Shown here one piece after another: positions 8,091 to 17,619 of a stretch of 44,350 nt of DNA. The notes beneath the pieces were generated by a model. The model was not told where the DNA came from. It saw nothing but the letters and a program-made list of their open reading frames with translations, and ran no database searches. Source of the stretch: Methylococcaceae bacterium (lineage in GTDB: Bacteria; Pseudomonadota; Gammaproteobacteria; Methylococcales; Methylomonadaceae); contig DAOUSJ010000005.1 of assembly GCA_030627285.1 (NCBI GenBank), forward strand, positions 1-44,350, read 5' to 3'. Position 1 is the stretch's first letter, and every line of letters starts with the position of its first letter. Both the position numbers and the translations under genes were made by a program.

Positions 8091-10812
8091 TAGACTGATT
8101 TTAATAGATGGTTCGTCATTTTTATTTCGTGCCTATCATGCAGTACCACCATTAACTAACGCGTCTGGATTGTCTATCAATGCAGTTTATGGGGTGGCAA
8201 ATATGTTGCGTAAATTAATCAAAAGTTATAAAAGTGAATATTTTACGGTAGTTTTTGATGCTAAAGGTAAGAATTTTCGGCATGAATTATATCCTGAATA
8301 TAAAGCTAATCGTCCTGCTATGCCAGCGGATTTGGTGGAACAGATTCAACCATTACATGCATTAATTCGTTGCATGGGTTTGCCATTAATTATGCATTCT
8401 GGAGTAGAGGCAGATGATGTTTTAGGAGCTTTAGCGCAGCAAGCTGAAGCCCAAGGTTTTCAAGTGGTGATTGCTACTGGTGATAAGGATATGGCGCAGT
8501 TGGTTAATGAAAATATTAGCCTTGAAAATAGCATGTCGAATACTAAATTAGATGTGCAGGGTGTGATAGATAAATTTGGGGTGCGACCTAATCAAATTAT
8601 TGATTACTTAGCTTTAATGGGCGATAGTTCAGATAATATTCCTGGAATTCCTAAAGTTGGGGCAAAAACTGCGGCAAAATGGTTGGCTAAATATGGCGAT
8701 ATTGTGACAATTATGGCACGAGCTGAGGAAATTACAGGCAAAGTAGGTGAAAGTCTGCGCACGAATTTTGACCAATTATTATTATCACAGCAATTAACTA
8801 CGATTAAAACGGATTTGAATTTAGGTTATAGCATGGATGATTTGAAATCTAAGCCTGCGGATTTAGAGGCTTTAAAGGTGCAGGTTGCAACTTTGGGGCT
8901 TAAAACTTGGCTGAAAGAATTAAATGCTTTACCAATTGTAGTTGCGATTCCAGAGCAAATAATTGCATTTGAACCGCCTGCTGAAATTGTAGAAACTGAA
9001 TTAAAACCTAAATATGAGACTATTTTAACTCAGCAACAATGGGATGTTTGGTTATTAAAACTTAAGCAGGCGCATATGTTTGCGTTTGATACTGAAACCA
9101 CCAGTTTAAATTACACTGAAGCTAAAATTGTTGGCCTATCTTTTGCAACTGAAGTTGGTGTGGCAGCATATTTGCCGTTGATGCATGATTACCCTAATGT
9201 GCCAACACAATTAAATTTAGCCGCAGTATTAGCCAGTTTGCAAGCTATTTTAGAAGATCCTAAGAAATTTAAAGTGGGACAAAATTTAAAATATGATGCG
9301 CATGTATTGGCAAATCATGGCATTCAGTTACGTGGAATCCAAGATGACAGTATGCTGGCTTCGTATGTGTTAAATAGTGTTGCTACCAAGCATAATTTAG
9401 ATGATTTAGCCCAACATTATTTGCATATTAAGACTATTCATTATGCAGATGTGGCTGGAAAAGGTGTAAAACAAATTCCATTTGCACAAGTGGAATTGGA
9501 GCTAGCAAGTGAATATGCGGCTGAAGATGCAGATATTAGTTTGCGTTTGCAAGAATTTTTTACGGAAGAATTAACTGCGATACCTAAGTTAAATGATATT
9601 TATCGAAATTTAGAATTGCCGTTATTGTCGATATTAAAAAAAATTGAATCTCACGGCGTATTATTAGATTGTGAATTTTTAGCGCAACAAAGTTTAGAGT
9701 TAGCCAGCGAAATTCAACTACTGGAGCAGCAAGCGCATGATTTAGCTGGGCATACATTTAATTTAAATTCTCCTAAACAAATTGGGGAAATTTTATATAT
9801 TGAACAAGAAATGCCAGTTCTTAAAAAAACTCCTAAGGGGCAAGCTTCTACTGCAGAAGTGGTCTTGCAAGAATTAGCATTAAATTATCCATTACCAAAA
9901 TTGATTTTAACTTATCGACATTTGAGTAAATTAAAATCTACTTACACTGATACTTTGCCGCAACAAGTTAACCCAAATACTGGTAGAGTGCATACTTCTT
10001 ATAATCAAGCTGGTACAGCTACAGGGCGTTTATCTTCGTCAAATCCAAATTTTCAACATATTCCTATTCGTACTGCTATTGGTCGTAAAATTAGGCAAGC
10101 TTTTATTGCACCCAAAGGTTATAAGATTGTAGCGGCAGATTATTCGCAAATTGAATTAAGGATTATGGCGCATTTATCCCAAGATGAAAATTTGTTAACT
10201 GCGTTTGCAACTGGTAAAGATATACATACTGCAACTGCGGCAGAAGTTTTTAATCTTGAATTGAATGCAGTAGATATGGAATCACGTAGAGCTGCCAAAG
10301 CAATTAATTTTGGTTTGATTTATGGAATGTCGGCGTTTGGATTAAGTCAGAAATTGGGAGTTGAACGTAAACAGGCGCAAGCTTATATTGATTTATATTT
10401 TCAACGGTATCCGAAAGTTAAAATTTATATGGATAATATCCGCGCAATTGCTAATAAACATGGTTATGTTGAAACTTTATTAGGTCGACGTTTATATGTG
10501 CCAGAAATAAATTCTCGAAATGCTCACAAACGTCAAGCTGCTGAACGTACAGCAATTAATGCAGCTCTTCAAGGAACTGCCGCAGATATTATTAAGTTAG
10601 CTATGTTGGCAACTGATAAATGGTTACAACAAGAGCAACCGCAGGTTAAAATGCTGATGCAAGTGCATGATGAATTGGTGTTTGAAGTTGCGATAACCCA
10701 GTTAGATTCTGCCTGTGAAAAAATTAATCAATATATGTCAGCGGCAATGAAATTAGACGTACCGTTGGTAGTTGAAGTTGGTGTGGGGAATAATTGGGAT
10801 GAAGCGCATTAG
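8077..10812 (+). CDS. polA: DNA polymerase I
   Basis: This is DNA polymerase I for Okazaki-fragment maturation and repair, 911 residues from the ATG at 8077; a GTG at 8068 is an alternative start. All three domains are present. The N-terminal 5' nuclease has [16 protein letters not shown] and the EADD and GDSSDNIPG motifs. The proofreading 3'-5' exonuclease appears active, with D338 and E340 in FDTETTSL and a YAAEDAD motif near its end. The polymerase has motif A (DYSQIELR, D688), the O-helix [16 protein letters not shown] and motif C HDE (D865). It overlaps the end of purC. Confidence 0.97.
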   Translation: MTTANRLILIDGSSFLFRAYHAVPPLTNASGLSINAVYGVANMLRKLIKSYKSEYFTVVFDAKGKNFRHELYPEYKANRPAMPADLVEQIQPLHALIRCMGLPLIMHSGVEADDVLGALAQQAEAQGFQVVIATGDKDMAQLVNENISLENSMSNTKLDVQGVIDKFGVRPNQIIDYLALMGDSSDNIPGIPKVGAKTAAKWLAKYGDIVTIMARAEEITGKVGESLRTNFDQLLLSQQLTTIKTDLNLGYSMDDLKSKPADLEALKVQVATLGLKTWLKELNALPIVVAIPEQIIAFEPPAEIVETELKPKYETILTQQQWDVWLLKLKQAHMFAFDTETTSLNYTEAKIVGLSFATEVGVAAYLPLMHDYPNVPTQLNLAAVLASLQAILEDPKKFKVGQNLKYDAHVLANHGIQLRGIQDDSMLASYVLNSVATKHNLDDLAQHYLHIKTIHYADVAGKGVKQIPFAQVELELASEYAAEDADISLRLQEFFTEELTAIPKLNDIYRNLELPLLSILKKIESHGVLLDCEFLAQQSLELASEIQLLEQQAHDLAGHTFNLNSPKQIGEILYIEQEMPVLKKTPKGQASTAEVVLQELALNYPLPKLILTYRHLSKLKSTYTDTLPQQVNPNTGRVHTSYNQAGTATGRLSSSNPNFQHIPIRTAIGRKIRQAFIAPKGYKIVAADYSQIELRIMAHLSQDENLLTAFATGKDIHTATAAEVFNLELNAVDMESRRAAKAINFGLIYGMSAFGLSQKLGVERKQAQAYIDLYFQRYPKVKIYMDNIRAIANKHGYVETLLGRRLYVPEINSRNAHKRQAAERTAINAALQGTAADIIKLAMLATDKWLQQEQPQVKMLMQVHDELVFEVAITQLDSACEKINQYMSAAMKLDVPLVVEVGVGNNWDEAH

Positions 10813-10843
10813 GTTATTTTTATTAACATAAGGAGTGATAAAT

Positions 10844-11395
10844 ATGCAGGGTATATCTTTGCAAGATCAATTATTAAAATCAGGCTTAATTAGTAAAGGC
10901 AAAGCTAAAACAGTTAAAACTAATCAGCGTAAGCAGGCTAAACAGGCACGGAAGCAAAAAAATGTAGAGCTTGTTGATGAGACTAAGTTACTTGCGCAAC
11001 AAGTAAAGTTGGAACAGCTTAAAAAAGATCAGGCTTTAAATCAACATAAGCAACAATTGGCTGCAGAAAAAGCGGTGTTGGCACAGATTAAGCAGTTGGT
11101 ACAGAAAAATAAACTAGCGCAAAATTTGGAGGGTTGTGAAGCCTATAATTTTACTGATGGAAATAAAGTTAAAAAAATTTATGTATCCGAAAAAATGCGA
11201 CAGGATATTGGTAATGGGGCGGTGGCAATTGTAAAAATTGCTGCTGCATATGAATTGGTGCCAGCAATAATTGCGCAAAAAATTGCAGAACGCAATGCAA
11301 CTTATGTTTTGTTGTTAAATGTGGCTGTAGAAGATGTTTCTGTTGATGATGATCCATATGCTGATTATCAAATTCCTGATGATTTGATGTGGTAA
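10844..11395 (+). CDS. DUF2058 family protein (YaiL-like)
   Basis: This 183-residue protein matches the DUF2058 family of gammaproteobacteria, whose function is not established. The N terminus has the typical SLQDQLLKSGLISKGKAK motif, followed by a lysine/glutamine-rich basic helical region suggestive of RNA or ribosome contact (inference). A compact beta-rich C-terminal domain ends in a DDPYADYQIPDDLMW acidic tail. The start at the ATG 10844 is fixed by a strong AGGAG at 10831-10835; the in-frame GTG at 10835 overlaps that site and is unlikely. It lies 31 bases after polA and is followed by a perfect dyad. Confidence 0.88.
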   Translation: MQGISLQDQLLKSGLISKGKAKTVKTNQRKQAKQARKQKNVELVDETKLLAQQVKLEQLKKDQALNQHKQQLAAEKAVLAQIKQLVQKNKLAQNLEGCEAYNFTDGNKVKKIYVSEKMRQDIGNGAVAIVKIAAAYELVPAIIAQKIAERNATYVLLLNVAVEDVSVDDDPYADYQIPDDLMW

Positions 11396-11413
11396 GCATA
11401 ACTTTTTTGGTTT

Positions 11414-11449
11414 AGGTCTTACGAATCTTATTGATAATGCGTAAGACCT
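11414..11449. terminator. 10-bp perfect dyad in convergent intergenic space
   Basis: AGGTCTTACG (11414-11423) pairs perfectly with CGTAAGACCT (11440-11449), and the loop contains a small TTAT/ATAA sub-hairpin. It sits between the convergent ends of the DUF2058 gene and the 184-residue gene. T-runs on either side are poor, so it is an atypical terminator, but position and stem strength support a shared 3'-end role. Confidence 0.55.
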
Positions 11450-11456
11450 TGAAATT

Positions 11457-12011
11457 TTACTTGTCGTCTTCTTGGTTGTCTTTAGTTATTGGTGTATTCC
11501 ATAAAGGATTTTTTTCGTCTTCAGGATCTAATTTTGCGTGATCTTCTGGGTAAATATGCCAAAAAGATTGGTCAATTGCGCCATCATCATAAGATCCTTC
11601 TTGTTTTTTATTATGTGTGAATGGACACCACCAGTTTTCAACTAATTTTACTAAATAAGAATGCCATTCAAATAAGCCTACGCTGACTGGGCAATACCAA
11701 GTGCAATTTAAAATCCAGTATAATTTAGATTGCGCTAAGCTTAATTTATAAGTGCCTTCCATAGTAATTTGGTTTTTTAAATTATAGCGATGAGTGGCGC
11801 GATCTGGTAGAAAATCTGACCATTTTTTTACATTTTTAGCACCAATTAAAATTAGATGGTAGTAGGTTAAATAGGCACTTACTACTATAAATGGGGCGGT
11901 TAATAAAGGTAAATATACAAATATTAATCCAATTGTACGTCTTAAAAGACTCATTTTGTTGTGATTTGCACCAATTTCAACACGGTGCGAACAGGAGTCA
12001 CAGGCTTTCAT
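11457..12011 (-). CDS. cysteine-motif membrane protein of unknown function
   Basis: The 184-residue protein is not one I recognise. It opens with a CDSC motif (residues 4-7), then has one or two hydrophobic segments (about 27-57). Further cysteines lie in aromatic settings (NCTWYCP, NWWCPF) and the C-terminal tail is long and acidic, with many D and E. The paired cysteines suggest metal or redox chemistry at the membrane, which is inference only. The start is supported by GAGGA about 10 bases upstream. The gene begins 16 bases after a 55-residue CCxxC zinc-ribbon gene on the same strand, so the two are likely co-transcribed and may work together. Confidence 0.65.
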   Translation of the reverse strand: MKACDSCSHRVEIGANHNKMSLLRRTIGLIFVYLPLLTAPFIVVSAYLTYYHLILIGAKNVKKWSDFLPDRATHRYNLKNQITMEGTYKLSLAQSKLYWILNCTWYCPVSVGLFEWHSYLVKLVENWWCPFTHNKKQEGSYDDGAIDQSFWHIYPEDHAKLDPEDEKNPLWNTPITKDNQEDDK

Positions 12012-12027
12012 AATTAAAATATCCTCA

Positions 12028-12195
12028 TTACTGCTTTAAAATAATTTTATCAGGGTTAAGTAACTGATAAATGCTTAAACATCCTAAGCAACAGAAATAT
12101 TTTTTTCCTTGTTTAGATTGCAAGCTAAAGCCGGATATTTTTACATTTTGTTTGCAAAGTTCACAAACAAATGATTCGTTGTTTTTAGCGGGCAT
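12028..12195 (-). CDS. 55-residue zinc-ribbon / metal-binding protein
   Basis: This is a small ORF read from the minus strand: ATG at 12195, TAA at 12028-12030. It encodes 55 residues with CELC at 11-14 and FCCLGC at 34-39, followed by a short helix (LSIYQLL). The CxxC...CCxxC spacing and the helix resemble the small metal-binding N-terminal domain of heavy-metal P-type ATPases and related treble-clef ribbons, here as a free-standing protein. The Shine-Dalgarno sequence is weak. It lies 16 bases upstream of the 184-residue cysteine-motif protein. No metal transporter gene is nearby, so metal delivery is conjecture. Confidence 0.65.
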   Translation of the reverse strand: MPAKNNESFVCELCKQNVKISGFSLQSKQGKKYFCCLGCLSIYQLLNPDKIILKQ

Positions 12196-12318
12196 GAGCT
12201 TATAAACTATGGTTTTTCTGTTAATACAAGATGAATATGGTTTAGGTTAGTTAAATATTAATTGAGGCTAATATAACTGACTAAATTGAGATTGAGATTA
12301 AAGTTTAACATAAAATTA

Positions 12319-12951
12319 TTAAATTAATTCAATATGATAACCAATTATTTTTTGTTTTGGTAAGGCAATTTTAAAACTGAATTCCACAGCTTTAGAGGCT
12401 GGAATTAATCTTTTTGGATTGGAATTTAGATATTCTTTGGCTAAAAAAATTCTTTGTGCAAAAACTTCACCAGTAAAATTTAATAATTTTAATTTGATTG
12501 CTGGATAGGCTTGTGCAAATTGTCCTTGATTACTAATTACCATTTTTAATTCATAATGATTATGGTTAATTATTTGTAATTCATTATGCATTATTTCAAA
12601 ATCATCTGGTTGTTTATATGTTTTCAGAGGACATTGAATAGCGATTAATTTACATGCTTGTTGAAGCCTTAGTCTAATTTCTGGTCGTTGACTAACTTGC
12701 TGCCATTCAAAAAAAACTAGCTGTCCAATTAATACTAATATGCCAACAATTATGCCTAAACCCCAAAATGATGTGTGAATACTTTTGGGTTTATTTGTAG
12801 AGTTTAAATTAATAAAACTCGAGCCAAAACGTTTTAATCGACCTAGCATTTCTTCGCAAGGTGAACAGAGTAATTCAGGATTTTTGCGTTTTTTTAACTC
12901 AACAATACTTAAGTGATAAGTTTTTTTACAATGTTGGCATTGAGTTAGCAT
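12319..12951 (-). CDS. zinc-ribbon DUF3426 protein
   Basis: This 210-residue protein has an N-terminal zinc ribbon (CQHC at 5-8, CSPC further on), a linker, one transmembrane helix (about residues 68-88, GLGIIVGILVLIGQLVFF) and a C-terminal beta-rich DUF3426 domain. The topology is cytoplasmic ribbon, single span and periplasmic domain. The family's function is unknown. It starts 4 bases after prmA stops, the usual partner position for this family in gammaproteobacteria, and is probably the last gene of the aroQ-accBC-prmA transcript. Confidence 0.82.
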   Translation of the reverse strand: MLTQCQHCKKTYHLSIVELKKRKNPELLCSPCEEMLGRLKRFGSSFINLNSTNKPKSIHTSFWGLGIIVGILVLIGQLVFFEWQQVSQRPEIRLRLQQACKLIAIQCPLKTYKQPDDFEIMHNELQIINHNHYELKMVISNQGQFAQAYPAIKLKLLNFTGEVFAQRIFLAKEYLNSNPKRLIPASKAVEFSFKIALPKQKIIGYHIELI

Positions 12952-12955
12952 GAAA

Positions 12956-13852
12956 TTACATTGGTGTTTGGGTGATTAATTTATGTCCTTCTAAGCGGCA
13001 CCAGTCAGTTTGAATTGTAGGTGCTTGCATAGTAAATTCTGGCGCATAAGTGTTACTGACTTCTTGTGCTTGCTCAGTTAAAATTCCTGATAAAACTAGT
13101 GATCCTTGCGGTTTTACTAGTGCTGTAATTTGGGGTTGTAACTCAATTAATGGCTTTGCTAAAATATTGGCTAAGACAATATCTACTGGCACAGCTTGAA
13201 AATCTGCCGCTAACATACACTGAATTTTATCAGTTACAGCATTTTTTTCTGCATTAGCTTGGGTGGCTATTAGGGCTTGTGGATCAATATCAACTGCATA
13301 AGCCATTTTGGCACCTAATAATATTGCAGCAATCGCTAAAATACCAGAACCACAGCCGTAATCAATGATAGTTTTGTCGTGTAAATCATGACTAGCTAAC
13401 CATTCTAAACATAATGCGGTGGTTGCATGAGTGCCAGTGCCAAAGGCTAAACCTGGATCTAAAGTTAAACACACAGTTCCGAGTTCTTGTTGTGCTTGAC
13501 CTGTAGGGCAAACCCATAATTTATCCGCGAATTTCATGGGTTTATAATGTTTCATCCATGTGCGTTCCCAAATTTGGTCGGCTAATATTTCTTCATGCCA
13601 ATGTAAAATGTTGGCTTTGGAAAATTGTTGGTATAAGGAGTGTTTAATAACTTTTGGTTCACAATCTAATTCAAATAATCCAATTACTATTGTTTGAGTC
13701 CAGATTTTAGTTTCACCTAGTTTAGGTTCATAAATAGGTTCATCTTTTGCATCCACAAAAGTTACAGAAACTGCACCAGAATCGCTTAAAAAATCCCCTA
13801 TAATTGGTGCGTTATTTTTTTCAGCTGTAATTGAAACTTGATGCCATGCCAT
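12956..13852 (-). CDS. prmA: ribosomal protein L11 methyltransferase
   Basis: PrmA trimethylates ribosomal protein L11 using S-adenosylmethionine. The 298-residue length is normal. The N-terminal substrate domain is followed by the methyltransferase fold. Diagnostic motifs are LDPGLAFGTGTHATT (family-specific), IDYGCGSGILAIAA (SAM-binding glycine motif) and ADIVLANILAKPL-like residues (VDIVLANILAKPL here). It is 52 bases downstream of accC, separated by a small perfect dyad, and its 3' end is 4 bases from the DUF3426 gene. The accBC-prmA order is common in gammaproteobacteria. Confidence 0.95.
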   Translation of the reverse strand: MAWHQVSITAEKNNAPIIGDFLSDSGAVSVTFVDAKDEPIYEPKLGETKIWTQTIVIGLFELDCEPKVIKHSLYQQFSKANILHWHEEILADQIWERTWMKHYKPMKFADKLWVCPTGQAQQELGTVCLTLDPGLAFGTGTHATTALCLEWLASHDLHDKTIIDYGCGSGILAIAAILLGAKMAYAVDIDPQALIATQANAEKNAVTDKIQCMLAADFQAVPVDIVLANILAKPLIELQPQITALVKPQGSLVLSGILTEQAQEVSNTYAPEFTMQAPTIQTDWCRLEGHKLITQTPM

Positions 13853-13874
13853 GAAATACTCCTAAAGACTACAA

Positions 13875-13896
13875 TGCCAAACAGTTTTATTTGGCA
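13875..13896 (-). other. 7-bp perfect hairpin between accC and prmA
   Basis: TGCCAAA (13875-13881) pairs with TTTGGCA (13890-13896) around an 8-base loop. No T-run follows on the minus strand, so it is not a standard terminator. It may act as a processing or stability element that lowers prmA expression relative to accBC. Confidence 0.35.
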
Positions 13897-13904
13897 GCTA
13901 CAGT

Positions 13905-15251
13905 TTAATTATTAATGCCTAATTTTTTCTCTAAAAAGTGAATATTTTGACTGCCAGTAACAAATGCATTGTCGTTCATGATTTCAGTTTGTAAGCTAAT
14001 GTTGGTTTTAATTCCATCAATAACCATTTCACTTAAAGCAGTTTTCATACGCGCAATGGCACTGTTTCTATTTTCGCCATGAGCAATAAGTTTGCCAATC
14101 ATAGAGTCATAATAAGGTGGTACTTTATAACCGTTATAAATGTGAGTTTCACAGCGAATTCCTGGTCCACCTGGCATATGAAATTGTTCAATTACACCTG
14201 GGCATGGCATGAAATTTTTTGGATCTTCGGCATTTAAACGACACTCAATTGCATGCCCAGTAAAAGTTACTTGCTCTTGAGTAAGGGATAATTTTCTACC
14301 AGCAGCAATGCATAATTGTTCTTTCACAATATCAAAGCCAGTAATCATTTCGGTTACAGGATGCTCAACTTGAACTCTGGTGTTCATTTCAATGAAATAA
14401 AACTCACCTTTTTCATATAAAAATTCAAACGTGCCTGCGCCTAAATAGCCAATATCTTTACATGCATTTACACATAATTCACCCATGTAATTGCGTTGTT
14501 CTTCAGTTATTCCAGGTGCTGGAGCTTCTTCAACTACTTTTTGATGTCGTCGTTGCATGGAGCAATCACGTTCACCTAAATGAATTACATTGCCAAAACT
14601 GTCAGCTAATATTTGAAATTCAATATGGCGTGGATCTTCTAAGAATTTTTCCATGTATAAGGTATCATTACCAAAGGCTGTGCCTGCTTCAGCTTTAGTA
14701 AGATTAATTGAATTTATTAATGCTGCTTCAGTGTGTACTGTGCGCATTCCACGTCCACCGCCGCCGCCAGCAGCTTTAATAATTACTGGATAACCAATTT
14801 CATGCGCCATGGCTAAATTTTTATTATTATCCATAGTTAATGATTCGCCATTGCCAGGAACACAGGGAATTCCAGCAGCATGCATGGCTTTTTTAGCTGA
14901 AATTTTATCTCCCATTTTACGAATTGTGTCAGCTCTAGGACCAATGAACACAAAACCGCTTTGGTGTACTTTTTCAGAAAAATCTGCGTTTTCAGATAAG
15001 AATCCATAGCCAGGATGAATGGCTTCTGCATCGGTAACTTCGGCGGCACTAATAATTGCAGGAATATTGAGATAACTATCAGCAGATGCGGCGGGGCCAA
15101 TGCAAACAGATTCATCAGCTAAACGCACATGTTTTAAATCTCGATCTACATCTGAATGTACTGCTACAGTTTTGATACCTAATTCACGACAAGCACGAAA
15201 AATGCGGAGGGCAATTTCGCCACGGTTGGCAATTACAATTTTATCAAACAT
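13905..15251 (-). CDS. accC: acetyl-CoA carboxylase, biotin carboxylase subunit
   Basis: AccC uses ATP and bicarbonate to carboxylate biotin on AccB, the first step of fatty acid synthesis. The 448-residue protein is the standard length. Motifs include the N-terminal [14 protein letters not shown], the ATP-grasp glycine loop [41 protein letters not shown] and the catalytic [14 protein letters not shown]. It lies 11 bases after accB in one operon. No truncation or missing key residue is seen. Confidence 0.98.
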   Translation of the reverse strand: MFDKIVIANRGEIALRIFRACRELGIKTVAVHSDVDRDLKHVRLADESVCIGPAASADSYLNIPAIISAAEVTDAEAIHPGYGFLSENADFSEKVHQSGFVFIGPRADTIRKMGDKISAKKAMHAAGIPCVPGNGESLTMDNNKNLAMAHEIGYPVIIKAAGGGGGRGMRTVHTEAALINSINLTKAEAGTAFGNDTLYMEKFLEDPRHIEFQILADSFGNVIHLGERDCSMQRRHQKVVEEAPAPGITEEQRNYMGELCVNACKDIGYLGAGTFEFLYEKGEFYFIEMNTRVQVEHPVTEMITGFDIVKEQLCIAAGRKLSLTQEQVTFTGHAIECRLNAEDPKNFMPCPGVIEQFHMPGGPGIRCETHIYNGYKVPPYYDSMIGKLIAHGENRNSAIARMKTALSEMVIDGIKTNISLQTEIMNDNAFVTGSQNIHFLEKKLGINN

Positions 15252-15262
15252 TATAAATACCC

Positions 15263-15706
15263 TTATTCAATTATGAACAAAAGCTGATCGTATTCAACCG
15301 GTTCAGCGTTTTCGATCAGAATTTGTTTAATCGTGCCGCTTTTATCTGCCTCAATTGGATTCAAAATTTTCATAGCTTCAATAATGCATAAGGTCTCACC
15401 AGTAGCAACTTTTTGCCCTATTTCCACGAATGGGCCTGCTTCTGGAGATGAAGCTCTATAAAAAGTACCTACCATAGGCGATTTAACTAGATGACCTTCT
15501 GGAATTAGATTTTCTGTCGGTGCTTCAGTAATAGTTGCTGCATTAATAGTTGCTGCTATTGCTGGCTGCACTTGAGTAACTACAGGTGCAACAGTTGCGG
15601 AGTAGCGACTAATGCGAATTGATTCTTCACCTTCATTAATTTCTAATTCGGCAATGTCAGATTGCTCGATCATTTCGATCAATTTTTTAATTTTTCTAAT
15701 GTCCAT
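15263..15706 (-). CDS. accB: acetyl-CoA carboxylase, biotin carboxyl carrier protein
   Basis: AccB carries the biotin that AccC carboxylates and the AccAD transferase uses. The 147 residues comprise an N-terminal helix region ([20 protein letters not shown]), a variable linker rich in A, T, P and V, and a C-terminal biotinyl domain. That domain has the canonical EAMKIL motif, with the acceptor lysine at K113, and the SPMVGTFYR thumb region. It starts 2 bases after aroQ ends and precedes accC, the usual aroQ-accB-accC order. Confidence 0.97.
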   Translation of the reverse strand: MDIRKIKKLIEMIEQSDIAELEINEGEESIRISRYSATVAPVVTQVQPAIAATINAATITEAPTENLIPEGHLVKSPMVGTFYRASSPEAGPFVEIGQKVATGETLCIIEAMKILNPIEADKSGTIKQILIENAEPVEYDQLLFIIE

Positions 15707-15708
15707 TA

Positions 15709-16152
15709 TTATTTCTCGGTTAATATCTGGTGTGCTGCTTGTAAAGCTAATTCATATCCATGTGCGCCCAACCCACAAATAATGCCGTGAGCAATATCAG
15801 AAAAATAAGAATGTTTTCTAAACGCTTCGCGGGCATGAACATTGGATAAATGAACTTCTATAAATGGTATTTTGGTAGCTAATAAAGCATCTCTAATTGC
15901 AACGCTGGTGTGGGTGAAAGCGGCAGGATTGATAATAATAAAATCCACATTATCATTAAAAGCTTGATGAATAAACTCTACAATTTCATGTTCAGCATTG
16001 CTTTGCCAAAAACTTAGTTGATATTGATATTGAGCTGCTTGTAAGTGTAAGGATTTTTTTATATCAGCTAGATTTTTATTGCCGTAATGTAAAGGTTCTC
16101 TGATCCCAAGTAAATTAAGGTTAGGTCCATTTAAAACGGAAATATGTGCCAT
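15709..16152 (-). CDS. aroQ: type II 3-dehydroquinate dehydratase
   Basis: AroQ removes water from 3-dehydroquinate in the shikimate pathway. From the ATG at 16152 it has 147 residues, normal for the dodecameric type II enzyme. Motifs are [15 protein letters not shown] near the N terminus with the catalytic tyrosine (LHYG), [17 protein letters not shown], and [17 protein letters not shown] with the catalytic histidine. A TTG four codons upstream (16164) is a less likely start. There is no strong Shine-Dalgarno sequence. It heads the accB-accC-prmA run. A TTGCAT-type -35 with TATATA-rich DNA lies in the 133 bases upstream, but no promoter is clear. Confidence 0.95.
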   Translation of the reverse strand: MAHISVLNGPNLNLLGIREPLHYGNKNLADIKKSLHLQAAQYQYQLSFWQSNAEHEIVEFIHQAFNDNVDFIIINPAAFTHTSVAIRDALLATKIPFIEVHLSNVHAREAFRKHSYFSDIAHGIICGLGAHGYELALQAAHQILTEK

Positions 16153-16285
16153 AAGAGTTATCAAAAGTTATATAAGCCGTCAATTTTCGCTAATTTACAC
16201 AATTTTGTCTAGGTATATATATTACAATGCAATCTAAGTTAGATATTTTGATAACTAAAGCTGTTTTTGGCCGGATATTTATTTT

Positions 16286-16813
16286 TTAATCAATAAGCAA
16301 ACTTTTTATATATTGGTATAATAGGCGTGCGTATTTTGGGGCTTGATTATTGGATAATTCTTTTTTAGCTTGGCGTTGTAATTGACGTAATTGTTGAATA
16401 TTTGCCTGCGGGTGTAAATCTAAAAATTCAGTTAAAGCTTTATTTGTGGTATCAGAAATTAATTTATCGCGCCAGTTTTCTGCTTGATGATGTTCTCTAT
16501 CTGCATGTACGCTTTTGCTTTTAATGCGGTCAAATTTTTCTTGAATAGATTCTAAATCAATTTTGTTTAATTGGGCAGCAATATATTTTAGTTGCCTTTT
16601 TCTAGCAGATTTGAGTGGCATCTGCGCAACTTCTGTAATAGCTTTATAAATATTATCTGGTAAGCCTAAACCTTGTAGTTGGATTACGGTTAGTTGGCTC
16701 ATGGTTTCACCTAGAGTAAATAACTCAGATAAATCACGTTTTAGTTGAGTTTTATTGGGTCGAACTGCATAATATTCTTGTTCGTCTTCAATTGTATCGG
16801 AGTTTTCATTCAT
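16286..16813 (-). CDS. darP: ribosome biogenesis factor DarP (YjgA, DUF615)
   Basis: DarP associates with late 50S ribosomal assembly intermediates. The 175-residue helical, highly charged protein has family motifs: RPNKTQLKRDLSEL near the N terminus, the central KSARKRQLKYIAAQL, an EHHQAENWRDKLI region, and the C-terminal RQLQRQAKKE and RLLYQYIK. It starts 2 bases after a small membrane-protein gene, so the two are co-transcribed. Confidence 0.92.
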   Translation of the reverse strand: MNENSDTIEDEQEYYAVRPNKTQLKRDLSELFTLGETMSQLTVIQLQGLGLPDNIYKAITEVAQMPLKSARKRQLKYIAAQLNKIDLESIQEKFDRIKSKSVHADREHHQAENWRDKLISDTTNKALTEFLDLHPQANIQQLRQLQRQAKKELSNNQAPKYARLLYQYIKSLLID

Positions 16814-16815
16814 AT

Positions 16816-17004
16816 TTAAACCAGCATTATTAGGAAAATAACTAACATTATCACTAAAGATATTGGAATTACCAAACTGTTCCAGTCAGATTCTACTTGT
16901 TTGCTTCTGGCTAAACTAGCTTTAATACTAGGAAACATCCAAATTATAACTCCCAAAGCGGTAATTAAAATTAAAATGCTTTCCCATGTAGTAGTTTCTG
17001 GCAT
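16816..17004 (-). CDS. small two-span membrane protein
   Basis: This 62-residue protein has two hydrophobic segments (about residues 8-26 and 43-62) joined by a short polar loop with basic residues, and a nearly absent C-terminal tail. A strong GAGGA lies 5-9 bases before the ATG. I recognise no named family. It is followed directly by darP (2-base gap) and preceded by glnK and a dyad. A role in nitrogen control is not shown. Confidence 0.65.
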   Translation of the reverse strand: MPETTTWESILILITALGVIIWMFPSIKASLARSKQVESDWNSLVIPISLVIMLVIFLIMLV

Positions 17005-17069
17005 GATTTCCTCTAATGATGGTATTTATGTAACACAATATCTAAACTAATGCAGTTGAGGTTAGAATC

Positions 17070-17099
17070 CAAGCAGTATTAGCATTATTTTACTGCTTG
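17070..17099 (-). terminator. 9-bp perfect dyad after glnK
   Basis: CAAGCAGTA (17070-17078) pairs perfectly with TACTGCTTG (17091-17099) around a 12-base loop, just past the glnK stop. In glnK's direction the following DNA is poor in T, so termination may be partial; read-through into the small membrane gene and darP is possible. Confidence 0.45.
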
Positions 17100-17103
17100 A
17101 GTT

Positions 17104-17466
<363 letters not shown>

Positions 17467-17526
17467 TTATGAATAAAAATAAATCTGCTAAAGCATCAAT
17501 AATAGAGAATTACGTTACAAGATACA

Positions 17527-17552
17527 AATAACTTCTGTGCCAAAATGGGGCA
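17527..17552 (-). promoter_or_regulatory. degenerate sigma54/NtrC-like element upstream of glnK
   Basis: On the minus strand TGGCAC (17542-17537) is a perfect -24 half, but the -12 half reads TTATT instead of TTGCW. The overlapping dyad TGTGCC-N5-GGGGCA (17536-17552) resembles an NtrC site with 9 of 12 half-site bases. Either reading implies nitrogen control; neither is strong. Confidence 0.3.
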
Positions 17553-17558
17553 ACGCAC

Positions 17559-17596
17559 AAAAAACGCCGATAAACTTATTAGTCTATCAGCGTTTT
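17559..17596 (-). terminator. rho-independent terminator of amtB
   Basis: The arms at 17561-17572 and 17585-17596 form a 12-bp stem with one G.U wobble in the minus-strand transcript, a 12-base loop, and a run of six T (plus-strand A 17559-17564) after the stem. It lies just past the amtB stop and isolates glnK downstream. Confidence 0.85.
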
Positions 17597-17619
17597 AAAA
17601 ATGTTGGATGTGAAAAAAC

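Noticed and set aside
14837-15115. Out-of-frame ORFs inside accC, sbcC, amtB, glnA and other genes
   Set aside because: They lie in other frames of strongly conserved genes, lack ribosome-binding sites and show no domain features; they are shadows.
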